Below are positions 9,234-17,078 of a stretch of 64,000 bases of DNA, one piece after another. Both the position numbers and the translations under genes were made by a program. The notes below the pieces were generated by a model. The model was given only the letters and a program-made list of their open reading frames with translations. It made no database searches and was not told the origin of the DNA. Origin of the DNA: Pseudanabaena mucicola str. Chao 1806. Its GTDB lineage: Bacteria > Cyanobacteriota > Cyanobacteriia > Pseudanabaenales > Pseudanabaenaceae. Each line of letters begins with the position of its first letter. The first letter of the stretch is position 1. The DNA is taken from assembly GCF_030323025.1 (NCBI RefSeq), contig NZ_CP097329.1:1767001-1831000 (forward strand). Reading direction: 5' to 3'.

Positions 9234-10013
9234 ATGACCACAGGGACATCAACGGCAAGTGGTATTGATCTCAAAATTGAGAATCTTGCAAAAAGTTTTG
9301 AAAATCATACTGTATTGCAAGATCTCAATCTAGAAGCTTTTTCTGGGGAGTTTGTCACAATTGTTGGAAGAAGCGGTTGTGGAAAGACGACATTACTACG
9401 TTTGATTGCAGGATTAGAAAAAATTTCCGCAGGTCGAATTAGCCTTGACGATCGCATAGCAACATCTTTGCATCCCCAAATTAAAATTATGTTTCAGGAT
9501 GCTCGGCTGTTACCTTGGCAAAAGGTGCTAGATAATGTGCGTCTAGGCTTACCCAAGGATTCTCGCGCCAAAGCAATGGAAGTTCTCCATCATGTTGGTT
9601 TGGGAGCAAAAGCGAATGACTTTCCTGCAACACTATCGGGTGGACAAAAGCAGCGTGTCGCCTTGGCGAGAGCATTGATTAGCAACCCACGCTTATTGTT
9701 GCTTGATGAGCCTTTGGGCGCTCTGGATGCTCTGACCCGTATTGAGATGCAGCGCTTACTAGAGGATCTTTGGCTAGAGCAAAAATTTACTGCATTCCTA
9801 ATTACCCATGATGTGGAAGAGGCTATAGTTTTAGGCGATCGGGTAATTTTACTAGAAGAAGGTAAAATTGTATTAGATGTGAAGGTTGATTTACCTCGCC
9901 CAAGAGCAAGAGGTACTGCAGAATTCGCCTCTTTTGTCGATCATATTCGCAGTCGTGTGATGAATAAAAACAATTCTTTTTTTAATTCTGAAGTTGATGC
10001 CTATGCTGCTTAG
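9234..10013 (+). CDS. ssuB: Aliphatic sulfonate ABC transporter ATP-binding protein
   Basis: A 259-residue ABC ATPase that powers sulfonate import with the adjacent permease. Walker A is GRSGCGKT (45-52), the Q-loop is Gln88, the signature LSGGQ is at 134-138, Walker B LLLLDEP at 154-160 and the switch His at 192. QDARLLPWQKVLDNV is the SsuB/TauB/NrtC-type stretch. All catalytic residues are intact. It lies 141 bp after ssuC, in a gap with no recognised feature. The R2 repeat begins right after the stop, so the transcript probably ends or weakens there. Confidence 0.93.
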   Translation: MTTGTSTASGIDLKIENLAKSFENHTVLQDLNLEAFSGEFVTIVGRSGCGKTTLLRLIAGLEKISAGRISLDDRIATSLHPQIKIMFQDARLLPWQKVLDNVRLGLPKDSRAKAMEVLHHVGLGAKANDFPATLSGGQKQRVALARALISNPRLLLLDEPLGALDALTRIEMQRLLEDLWLEQKFTAFLITHDVEEAIVLGDRVILLEEGKIVLDVKVDLPRPRARGTAEFASFVDHIRSRVMNKNNSFFNSEVDAYAA

Positions 10014-10019
10014 TTTTTT

Positions 10020-10110
10020 AGGACTTACGCATTGGGTAGATGTAGTGCGGGCTTCGCCCGCACTACATCTACCTCAATCCTAATAAATTCGTTCGGTTTG
10101 CGTAAGTCCT
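10020..10110. repeat. R-family palindromic repeat, copy R2
   Basis: AGGACTTACGCA and TGCGTAAGTCCT ends, inner palindrome TAGATGTAGTGCGGGC with its complement. It begins 7 bp after the ssuB stop and could act as a transcript-end hairpin. Confidence 0.85.
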
Positions 10111-10157
10111 ATTAGTAAATAATACGCATTTATTAACTGGTAATTCGTTATTTATTC

Positions 10158-10316
10158 GTGATTAATGAAGTAGTTCCTGCTAATGAATATTGTGGTGACT
10201 TCATTCCTCAAGACAATTTAGAAAATCTAGCTATAAACCAAGACCAACAAGAAATCGAACTGACGGTGCAGAAAAACACGGAAATTTATAACGAATACTT
10301 TGCTAAGTACATCTAG
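10158..10316 (+). CDS. Unrecognised 52-residue ORF, possibly a gene remnant
   Basis: A frame from a GTG at 10158 to TAG at 10314 encodes VINEVVPANEYCGDFIPQDN and continues to an end EIYNEYFAKYI. It is acidic and has plausible codon use. No clear ribosome site precedes it, and in-frame coding-like sequence continues up to a stop at 10134. It could be the C-terminal tail of a lost gene. I recognise no family. Confidence 0.3.
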   Translation: MINEVVPANEYCGDFIPQDNLENLAINQDQQEIELTVQKNTEIYNEYFAKYI

Positions 10317-10338
10317 ATATAGACAATTCATGGTATTC

Positions 10339-10364
10339 TACGGTATATACTAGTAATTACCGTA
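10339..10364. promoter_or_regulatory. Putative sulfur-regulon operator upstream of the first ssuA
   Basis: A perfect TACGGTA (10339-10345), 12-nt spacer, TACCGTA (10358-10364). It lies 102 bp before the binding-protein start. A possible -35 TTGACT follows at 10374. Confidence 0.65.
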
Positions 10365-10466
10365 TATTTTGTTTGACTTGATGTAAATCATGGTAATTAA
10401 TACTCGGATTCACTAGTTTTTCTTCGTTAATTTTTTATTGTGTTCTTATTGTGAGGATTCGACTTA

Positions 10467-11555
10467 ATGGTCAAAACAATTCCCCTAAAACAATGTCAGA
10501 GTTCCCCAATTCAACCTCTTGCAAAGCTCTCAGCTTTTGCAATTAGTGCGAGTTTATTTGCCTCTGGTTGTGCACCTCAAGTCAACAATAACAATGCAAC
10601 TAACAATGCAAATACTACTACACCTACTACAGCGGCAAGCCCAACCACAGCAGTAAAAACTGATAGCCCAGCCCCAAGTGCTACAGGGATAAAGCTAAGG
10701 ATTGGTTTCCAAAAGTCTGCGACTATCCTTTTTTCCCTCAAAGGCAAGGGTACTTTGGAAACAGTTTTTCAAGGTAAAGGTGGATCAGTTACTTGGTCAG
10801 AGTTTCCAGCGGGCTTACCGATGGTAGAAGCGCTTAATGCTGGAGCGATCGATGTCGCTTATGTTGGTGAAGCACCACCTGTATTTGCTCAAGCCGCTAA
10901 AGGGTCCACTGTACGCTACATTGCCTACGATCCCTATGGTGTAGAAGCAGAGGGGATTGTCGTGCATAAGGATTCACCAATTCAGACCCTTGCCGATCTC
11001 AAGGGAAAAAAGCTTGCGGTGCAGAAGGGATCTAATGCTCACTATCTATCAGTAAAAGCGATCGAATCCGCAGGTTTACAAGTCAGTGATGTAGAAATTT
11101 CCTTTGTAAAACCCTCCGATGGTCGTGCGGCTTTCGAGAAGAAGAATATTGATGCTTGGGCTGTGTGGGATCCTTTTCTTGCAGCCGTAGAAGTAGATAC
11201 AGGGGCAAGAGTTCTCACTAGTGCCAAGGGCTTAGCGCCCAATCGTGGTTATTATCTGGCTTCTAAGGAATTCATTGAGAAGAATCCTGAAATTATAAAA
11301 ACCTTCTTGAATGAACTCAAGAAAGAGAGTGAATATGCTAAAGCAAACCCTGCTGAAATTGCAAAGTTTCTCTCACCATCTCTCGGGGTCGATGCTGCCA
11401 TTCTGGAAAAAGCCGAAAAACGCCGTGACTATGGCATCTTTCCTCTGACTGAAGAAGTAATTTCTAAGCAGCAGGATATCGCGGATACCTTTGCTAAACT
11501 TAAGCTCATTCCTCAGCCCATCGTAGTGAAAGAAGCAGTTTGGGATTGGAAGTAA
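10467..11555 (+). CDS. ssuA: Sulfonate-type ABC substrate-binding lipoprotein (first copy)
   Basis: A 362-residue periplasmic binding protein. The signal peptide ends in a lipobox, LFASGC, with Cys35 as the lipidated residue. An Asn/Thr-rich linker (about 36-75) leads to the SsuA/TauA-type domain. Typical stretches are WSEFPAGLPMVEALNAGAID, YVGEAPPVFAQAA and DAWAVWDPFLAAVE. It probably loads the SsuC/SsuB transporters. It is clearly paralogous to the protein at 15967 and less like the one at 12097. The perfect operator repeat at 10339 suggests sulfur control. Specificity within sulfonates or sulfate esters is unknown. Confidence 0.9.
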   Translation: MVKTIPLKQCQSSPIQPLAKLSAFAISASLFASGCAPQVNNNNATNNANTTTPTTAASPTTAVKTDSPAPSATGIKLRIGFQKSATILFSLKGKGTLETVFQGKGGSVTWSEFPAGLPMVEALNAGAIDVAYVGEAPPVFAQAAKGSTVRYIAYDPYGVEAEGIVVHKDSPIQTLADLKGKKLAVQKGSNAHYLSVKAIESAGLQVSDVEISFVKPSDGRAAFEKKNIDAWAVWDPFLAAVEVDTGARVLTSAKGLAPNRGYYLASKEFIEKNPEIIKTFLNELKKESEYAKANPAEIAKFLSPSLGVDAAILEKAEKRRDYGIFPLTEEVISKQQDIADTFAKLKLIPQPIVVKEAVWDWK

Positions 11556-11607
11556 CGTTAAGTAAAGTCGAGATTGCCCTTTTTTAATCGTATCGTGAGG
11601 TCAGAAT

Positions 11608-11949
11608 ATGTCCAAATTAATCAACCCCATCCAAACTTTGCCTTTTCCAAAAGATTCGTTGGGCGCTTGATCCTATCGGTTATATGGAAAAGGCAGGGCA
11701 GCAATATCCAGATGTCTTTACAGCTAATGTTTTTAGTAGAAATTCTATATTTGTAGTTGATCCGATTGGCATTCAGCAAGTACTGACTTAGGACAAATTC
11801 CGATTCATGCCCATATTTGTGAAGGTGACGATCGCGGATTAACCGTGACTTTAAACGATCAGGATTTCTTATCTAGTCAAGTTTCTATCGAAATCGTCAA
11901 AGCTTTGATCACAACATTCACAGCATCCTCAGTGTTAAACAGTAGCTAA
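11608..11949 (+). pseudogene. Gene debris including a cytochrome P450 N-terminal remnant
   Basis: From 11608, MSKLINPIQTLPFPKDSLGA runs into a stop. In another frame WALDPIGYMEKAGQQYPDVF and VFSRNSIFVVDPIGIQQVL follow, to a stop at 11789. The pair resembles the start of a cyanobacterial P450, shifted once. A third open piece from about 11791 to a stop at 11947 reads GQIPIHAHICEGDDRGLTVT. It may come from a different gene. No heme-binding Cys region is present. The debris lies between two sulfonate-binding-protein genes. Confidence 0.45.
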
Positions 11950-11960
11950 CTTAGATTATA

Positions 11961-12037
11961 TGTAGGATGCGTTAGTGCAGCATAACGCATCAACTAGTTA
12001 AAGTCGATGCGTTACGCTCTCGCTAGCCCATCCTACA
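11961..12037. repeat. Palindromic intergenic repeat (TGTAGGATGCGTTA type)
   Basis: TGTAGGATGCGTTA at the left and the matching GATGCGTTACG ... CATCCTACA at the right, with AACGCATC inside. It is a MITE-like palindrome of about 77 bp. I saw only this copy in the window. Confidence 0.55.
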
Positions 12038-12096
12038 TTTATTTACTTAGCAACAAGGTTTAACACATTGCTGAACTAAATTGAGAAGTATAAATA

Positions 12097-13182
12097 ATGT
12101 CAAATAGAAGAAATCTAAATCGCAGAAAGAAATCGGGATTGCTTAGCCGTAAGCGTTTCACAGGTTGGTTGTTATCGTTTATGGCGGTTTTTGCGGTGTT
12201 CGCGCTCAATAGTTGCAGCAATAGCCAACAGACTGCCACACCTAGCGCCCAACCTAACGCTGCCAATCCCCCTGCACAGGTTAGCAAACCTGCGGTAATC
12301 AAGCTGGACTATGCCTATTACAATCCTGTTAGTTTGGTAATTAAGGAAAAAGGTTGGTTGGAAGAAGACCTCAGCAAAGATAATGTCAAAGTGGAATGGG
12401 TCTTGAGCCAAGGTAGTAACAAAGCTTTGGAATTCCTTAACGGCAGCAGTATTGACTTTGGCTCTACGGCTGGTGCGGCGGCTTTGATTGGCAAAGCAAA
12501 TGGCAACCCGATCAAGTCCATTTATGTCTATTCCAAACCTGAATGGGCTACCCTCGTAGTTGGGGCAAATTCGCCGATTAAGACTGTCCCTGAACTCAAG
12601 GGTAAGAAAATTGCCGCAACTCGTGGAACTGATCCATTTATCTTTTTGCTGAGAACTTTGGACAAATTCGGTTTAAGTGATAAGGATGTGGAGATTGTAC
12701 CATTGCAACATGCTGATGGTCGCGCTGCCCTTGAGAAAGGTGATGTTGATGCTTGGGCAGGGCTTGATCCGATCACAGCAAGATCTGAAATTGAGCAAGG
12801 TTCTAAACTACTTTATCGTGACACATCCTTTAATAGCTATGGTGTATTGAATGTCCGTGAAGCTTTTGCTAAGGATTATCCTGATTACATTCTGCGAGTT
12901 TTGAAGGTGTACGAAAAAGGAAGAGAATGGGCGATTAAGAATCCTGTGGAACTTAGGGAGATTTTGATTAAGGCTTCTAAGTTGACTGATGCTATAGCGG
13001 CAAGGCAGTTAGAGCGTACTGATCTCTCTAATTCTAAGATTGGTGACGAACAGAAGGCTGTCATTTTGGCGGCTGGTGATGTTCTGAAAAAGAGCGGTGT
13101 GATTAAGCCTGATACTGATGTGAAGAAGGTTGTGGATGATTTGATTGATCCTCAATATTCAGCAAAATTGGCGGCGAAGTAA
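12097..13182 (+). CDS. Sulfonate-type ABC substrate-binding protein (second, divergent copy)
   Basis: A 361-residue binding protein. The N-terminus is very basic (SNRRNLNRRKKSGLLSRKR), followed by a hydrophobic stretch and ALNSC, an imperfect lipobox with Asn at -2. The mature part, with LDYAYYNPVSLVIKEKGWLE and PLQHADGRAALEKGDVDAWA, is that of aliphatic sulfonate-binding proteins. It is distinct from the copies at 10467 and 15967. It precedes the second ssuC-ssuB pair and is likely its partner. A long purine/pyrimidine-rich palindrome separates it from the permease gene. No copy of the sulfur operator was seen upstream. Confidence 0.88.
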   Translation: MSNRRNLNRRKKSGLLSRKRFTGWLLSFMAVFAVFALNSCSNSQQTATPSAQPNAANPPAQVSKPAVIKLDYAYYNPVSLVIKEKGWLEEDLSKDNVKVEWVLSQGSNKALEFLNGSSIDFGSTAGAAALIGKANGNPIKSIYVYSKPEWATLVVGANSPIKTVPELKGKKIAATRGTDPFIFLLRTLDKFGLSDKDVEIVPLQHADGRAALEKGDVDAWAGLDPITARSEIEQGSKLLYRDTSFNSYGVLNVREAFAKDYPDYILRVLKVYEKGREWAIKNPVELREILIKASKLTDAIAARQLERTDLSNSKIGDEQKAVILAAGDVLKKSGVIKPDTDVKKVVDDLIDPQYSAKLAAK

Positions 13183-13183
13183 G

Positions 13184-13290
13184 ACCCTCACTCCCCAGCA
13201 TCCTCTCCCATTAAGGAAGAGGAGTAAGAGAAGACATTTGCAGTTTCTTGTTCCCCTCTCCCAGAAAGGGAGAGGGGCTAGGGGTGAGGG
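13184..13290. repeat. Intergenic repeat (CCCTCTCCC / GGGAGAGGGG type), copy U1
   Basis: A 107-bp imperfect palindrome starting ACCCTCACTCC and ending GGGGCTAGGGGTGAGGG, with TTCTTGTTCCCCTCTCCC inside. A close relative forms the core of the nested insert at 51242-51343. Confidence 0.7.
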
Positions 13291-13316
13291 CAATCAATTA
13301 ATAAGGTGCAAACATT

Positions 13317-14168
13317 ATGAGTAGTTCTCTATCACCTAATCAAATAAATGAAGAATTTAGAGATAGCCGATCGCCTAATTTATCAGAAATCATTGAGCGA
13401 TCGCTAAATAAATTAGGTTTTTTCAAAGGAGTGATCGTGCCAGTAATTTTGCTAATTGTTTGGGAAATTGCTTCTAAATCAAGATGGGTTGCGCCCAATC
13501 TATTGCCAGCACCATCAACAGTATTAGCAACAATTAATGACTTAGCGAAATCTGGCGATCTTTGGAAACATATTGGGATTACTGCCTATCGCGTGGCAAT
13601 TGGCTTTGTGATTGGTGTGGCAATCGCCACAGTGTTAGGAGCGATTACGGGCTATTCCAAAATTCTCCATGATTTGGTCGATCCCTTGCTGCAATCCCTA
13701 CGCAGCATACCCTCTCTTGCTTGGGTTCCCTTGTTTCTATTATGGATGGGTATTCAAGAAACACCGCGCATCGCTTTGATTGCAGTAGGTGTATTTTTCC
13801 CTGTTTATCTAAGCCTGATGAGTGGCATTCGTTCCGTCGATCGCAAATTAGTAGAAGTTGGCAAAATCTATCGCCTCTCAGCATTTCAGCTAATTAAGCG
13901 CGTATTTCTACCTGCCACAATTCCCGATTATATAGTGGGATTGCGAAGTGGTTTAGGATTAGGATGGATGTTTGTTGTCGCTGCGGAACTCACAGGAGCG
14001 AGTCAGGGCTTAGGCTATCTCCTCGTTGATGGGCAAACTACGGGTCGTCCAGAGCTAACCATTGCTAGTATTTTGCTATTTGCCATACTAGGAAAACTCA
14101 CCGATGGTGCGATCGCGTTGTCATCGAAAAAACTTCTACATTGGCGCGATGCCTATGGACAGCATTAA
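13317..14168 (+). CDS. ssuC: Aliphatic sulfonate ABC transporter permease (second copy)
   Basis: A 283-residue integral membrane protein of the SsuC/TauC family with about six hydrophobic segments. The coupling region is EVGKIYRLSAFQLIKRVFLP (about 183-202). It has a 40-residue hydrophilic N-terminal extension. It starts 134 bp after the binding-protein gene, with a palindrome in between, and is followed after 12 bp by its ATPase. With both it forms a complete second importer. It differs clearly from the first permease at 8253, so this is not a recent duplication. Confidence 0.92.
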   Translation: MSSSLSPNQINEEFRDSRSPNLSEIIERSLNKLGFFKGVIVPVILLIVWEIASKSRWVAPNLLPAPSTVLATINDLAKSGDLWKHIGITAYRVAIGFVIGVAIATVLGAITGYSKILHDLVDPLLQSLRSIPSLAWVPLFLLWMGIQETPRIALIAVGVFFPVYLSLMSGIRSVDRKLVEVGKIYRLSAFQLIKRVFLPATIPDYIVGLRSGLGLGWMFVVAAELTGASQGLGYLLVDGQTTGRPELTIASILLFAILGKLTDGAIALSSKKLLHWRDAYGQH

Positions 14169-14180
14169 AGAGGAAACGCA

Positions 14181-14933
14181 ATGCTCTTAATTGAAGGATT
14201 ACATAAGCGATTTAGTAATGGATTTGTAGGCTTAGAGTCAGTCGATCTTTCGGTCAATAAGACAGAAATCGTCAGCCTCATTGGAACTAGTGGTTGTGGC
14301 AAGAGTACACTTTTACGCATCATAGCAGGGCTAGACTTTCCCACTCGCGGTACAGTTCGCATTGATGAGCAAATTATCACTAAGCCCCATGCTGATATTA
14401 GTATTATTTTTCAAGAGGCGCGAATGATGCCTTGGTTGACTGTTTGGGAAAATATTCAATTTGGATTGCAGCATTTGCCGAAAACCCAACGTAATCTCTT
14501 AACTGGTGAAATTATTGCCAAAGTGGGGTTAACGGAATTTGCAAAGGCTTTGCCAAGACAGCTATCAGGAGGGATGGCACAGAGAGTGGCGATCGCCCGT
14601 GCCCTTGTGACCAATCCTTCGATTCTGCTCTTAGATGAACCATTTAGCGCCCTTGATGCTTTTACTCGCTTGAATTTACAGGATCATCTCTTGGAAATTT
14701 GGAGCTATGCTCAACCGACGATGATTCTGGTTACTCACGATGTCGAGGAAGCCTTGATGCTAAGCGATCGCGTGATTGTGATGCGTGGCAATCCTGGACG
14801 CATTCATCAAGAATTTTTGATTGACCTACCGCGTCCCCGCAAGCGTACCGATCAACAGATTCAATATTGGAAGGAGCGACTTTTGGATACTCTAGATTTA
14901 TCCATAGGCGATCGCTTGGCTGTTGAAGCATAA
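14181..14933 (+). CDS. ssuB: Aliphatic sulfonate ABC transporter ATP-binding protein (second copy)
   Basis: A 250-residue ABC ATPase with all motifs intact: Walker A GTSGCGKS (35-42), signature LSGGM (128-132), Walker B ILLLDEP (148-154) and the switch His in VTHDVEEA. FQEARMMPWLTVWENI matches the SsuB/TauB group. AGAGGAAACGC before the ATG holds its ribosome site. It probably energises the permease 12 bp upstream. The methyltransferase gene at 14952 follows after 18 bp and probably shares the transcript. Confidence 0.92.
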   Translation: MLLIEGLHKRFSNGFVGLESVDLSVNKTEIVSLIGTSGCGKSTLLRIIAGLDFPTRGTVRIDEQIITKPHADISIIFQEARMMPWLTVWENIQFGLQHLPKTQRNLLTGEIIAKVGLTEFAKALPRQLSGGMAQRVAIARALVTNPSILLLDEPFSALDAFTRLNLQDHLLEIWSYAQPTMILVTHDVEEALMLSDRVIVMRGNPGRIHQEFLIDLPRPRKRTDQQIQYWKERLLDTLDLSIGDRLAVEA

Positions 14934-14951
14934 ACTAAAGACACTAAAACT

Positions 14952-15773
14952 ATGACCTTTACTGCCACTCACTCAACCTATGATCCCACCCTCTTTGCAG
15001 GTGTGGCACATTACTATAGCAAATATCGTCCGCGCTATAACGATGAACTCTATCAATTACTCATCAACGAGTTTCAATTAGATGGAACTGGGCACTTACT
15101 CGATCTGGGTACTGGTACGGGACTCATTGCGATCGCCCTCAGCCCTTATTTTCAGGAAGTAATCGGACTCGATCCCGATCCTGAAATGCTAAAAGAAGCC
15201 AAACAAGAAGCCGAACTGGATAACATTCACAATATCCAATGGATTAATACCCAAGCCGAAAGTATATCAGCGCAATTGGGAGAATTTCGCCTTGTTACAA
15301 TTGGTCGCGCCTATCACTGGTTTGATAAGCCCAAGGTACTGAAACTCGCAAGCGATCGCCTTGTCCAAGGTGGTGGTATTGCCATAACCTATACCCATCA
15401 AGATGTTTGGCATAGTCCAGAACACTGGAAGATCAAGGTTTTGAATGTCGTCAAAAAATATTTGGGTGAAAAGCGGCGCGTTGGCAATGGGACAATTGAT
15501 GACCTCGATGCCACCTATACTGAACTACCGCGATTGCTGCAACAGTCGGGCTTTAGCGCTCCCAAGATTGAAACGATCGCCATTGACAAGACTTGGACAA
15601 GTGATAGCTGGATTGGCTATCTCTATTCCACCGCATTCTGCCGTCCCGCCTATTTTGGAGATCGGCTGGCGGAATTTGAGCAGGAGATGCGGAAGACCTT
15701 ATTATCCCTATTCCCCTCCGATAAATTCATCGAACAAATTCCCGTTGACGTTTACCTTGCTCATAAAAATTAA
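14952..15773 (+). CDS. Class I SAM-dependent methyltransferase
   Basis: A 273-residue soluble methyltransferase. Motif I is LLDLGTGTGLIAIAL (about 48-62), the acidic loop GLDPDPEMLKEA follows, and motif IV lies near RLVTIGRAYHWFDK. It resembles UbiE/Methyltransf_11-type proteins of unassigned substrate. The GRAYHWF stretch is shared by many small-molecule methyltransferases. It lies 18 bp after the second ssuB and seems to be the last gene of that transporter operon. A role in methylating a sulfur compound is only a guess from context. Confidence 0.85.
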   Translation: MTFTATHSTYDPTLFAGVAHYYSKYRPRYNDELYQLLINEFQLDGTGHLLDLGTGTGLIAIALSPYFQEVIGLDPDPEMLKEAKQEAELDNIHNIQWINTQAESISAQLGEFRLVTIGRAYHWFDKPKVLKLASDRLVQGGGIAITYTHQDVWHSPEHWKIKVLNVVKKYLGEKRRVGNGTIDDLDATYTELPRLLQQSGFSAPKIETIAIDKTWTSDSWIGYLYSTAFCRPAYFGDRLAEFEQEMRKTLLSLFPSDKFIEQIPVDVYLAHKN

Positions 15774-15840
15774 AAATCTGACCTTTAGCCCATTTGTCAT
15801 TGAGAGAAGGGCTAGAGAGCAGGGGGCTTAATAACTCCTA

Positions 15841-15932
15841 TATGACTTACGCATTGCGTAGATGTGGTGCGGGCTTCGCCCGCACCACATCTACCTCAAG
15901 CCTAATAAATTCGTTCGGTTTGCGTAAGTCCT
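15841..15932. repeat. R-family palindromic repeat, copy R3
   Basis: Ends TATGACTTACGCA and TGCGTAAGTCCT, with the inner palindrome GATGTGGTGCGGGC and its complement. The left end has one change (ATGACTT for AGGACTT). Confidence 0.82.
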
Positions 15933-15966
15933 ATCCTACTTAAACAATTTCTCAAGCAAAATTAAT

Positions 15967-17019
15967 ATGTTGAAATCATTTACTTGTGCTTTACCGAAAC
16001 TACTCCAAAGTTCCACAATCCGCTTTACTAGTGGCTTAACCCTAAGCCTTGCTGTTGTATCCTGTGCTCCAACATCAACTCCCACCGTTACTTCTCCTAG
16101 CCCTAACGCAAGTACCCCAACTGCGACAACAGTCCCAACACCCACACAAACTATCATTTTAAGAATTGGACATCAGAAGTTCGATCCTTTAACTTTGGTT
16201 AAAAATAAGGGTGGACTAGAGAAACGTCTCAAGCCTCTAGGCGTAACTGAAATAAAATGGACAGAATTCCCCTCTGGTCCTCCAATGTTAGAAGCTTTGA
16301 GTGTCAACAGCATTGACATTGCTAGAACAGGTGATGCTCCGCCTGTGATTTCTCAAGCCGCAGGCTCTTCACTTGTCTATGTCGGTGGTAGCGCTCCGAA
16401 AGATAGTAGTTCCGCACTATTAGTCAAAGAAGATTCTCCCATTCAAACGATCGCTGATCTCAAAGGCAAAAAAGTCGCCTTCGCCAAGGGTTCCAGTGCT
16501 AATTATCTGATTGTAAAAATCTTAGAATCAGGTGGTGTGAATTGGGAAGATATCACACCCGTCTATCTTGCTCCCGCCGATGCTAGAGCCGCCTTTGAGC
16601 AAGGCAATGTCGATGCTTGGGTAATTTGGGATCCATTCTATGCTTTGGTACAAGATAAAAGCAAAGTCCGCATAATTCGCGATAGTAAGGGCTTAGTTTC
16701 TAACCGTGACTTCTATCTTGCTTCAAAAAACTTTGCTGATAAGAATCCCAAAATCATTGAAGCAATTCGCCAAGAAACTCAAGAGGTAGCTGCTTGGGCA
16801 AAGAAAAATCCCGAAGATGTTGCCGAATTCTTAGCTCCATTACTAAAGATTGATAAATCAGTCCTAGTTACTGTCAGCAAGCGACGCGATTATGGTTTTG
16901 AGACGATTACTCCTGAGATGATTGCCGAGCAACAGGCGATCGCTGATTCATTCTTCAAGCTAAAATTGATTCCCAAAGAAATCAAAGTTTCTGAAGTAAT
17001 TTGGCAAGCACCTAAATAA
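15967..17019 (+). CDS. Sulfonate-type ABC substrate-binding lipoprotein (third copy)
   Basis: A 350-residue periplasmic binding protein. The signal sequence ends in AVVSC, with Cys33 the likely lipidated residue, then a Thr/Pro-rich linker to about residue 60. The binding domain, with EFPSGPPMLEALSVNSIDIA and DAWVIWDPFYALVQDKSK, parallels the copy at 10467 closely, including the shared C-terminal form FKLKLIPKEIKVSEVIW. It is probably a duplicate that has diverged in specificity. It lies 60 bp before the flavin monooxygenase gene, suggesting it delivers that enzyme's substrate. No TACGGTA operator was seen; an R repeat lies directly upstream. Confidence 0.88.
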   Translation: MLKSFTCALPKLLQSSTIRFTSGLTLSLAVVSCAPTSTPTVTSPSPNASTPTATTVPTPTQTIILRIGHQKFDPLTLVKNKGGLEKRLKPLGVTEIKWTEFPSGPPMLEALSVNSIDIARTGDAPPVISQAAGSSLVYVGGSAPKDSSSALLVKEDSPIQTIADLKGKKVAFAKGSSANYLIVKILESGGVNWEDITPVYLAPADARAAFEQGNVDAWVIWDPFYALVQDKSKVRIIRDSKGLVSNRDFYLASKNFADKNPKIIEAIRQETQEVAAWAKKNPEDVAEFLAPLLKIDKSVLVTVSKRRDYGFETITPEMIAEQQAIADSFFKLKLIPKEIKVSEVIWQAPK

Positions 17020-17034
17020 CCTGCCTTTCGATCC

Positions 17035-17055
17035 CCCTCTCTCATTGAGAGAGGG
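17035..17055. other. Short palindrome between ssuA3 and the flavin monooxygenase gene
   Basis: CCCTCTCTCA (17035-17044) and TGAGAGAGGG (17046-17055) form a compact inverted repeat. It is followed by AT-rich DNA but not by a clean T-run. It may be a weak terminator or an mRNA processing hairpin. Confidence 0.4.
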
Positions 17056-17078
17056 ATAAATTTTATTGATGCAAAAAT

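Noticed and set aside
10339-10364. NtcA site (GTA-N8-TAC)
   Set aside because: The inner GTA and TAC are 12 nt apart, not 8, at all five sites, and the context is sulfur rather than nitrogen.
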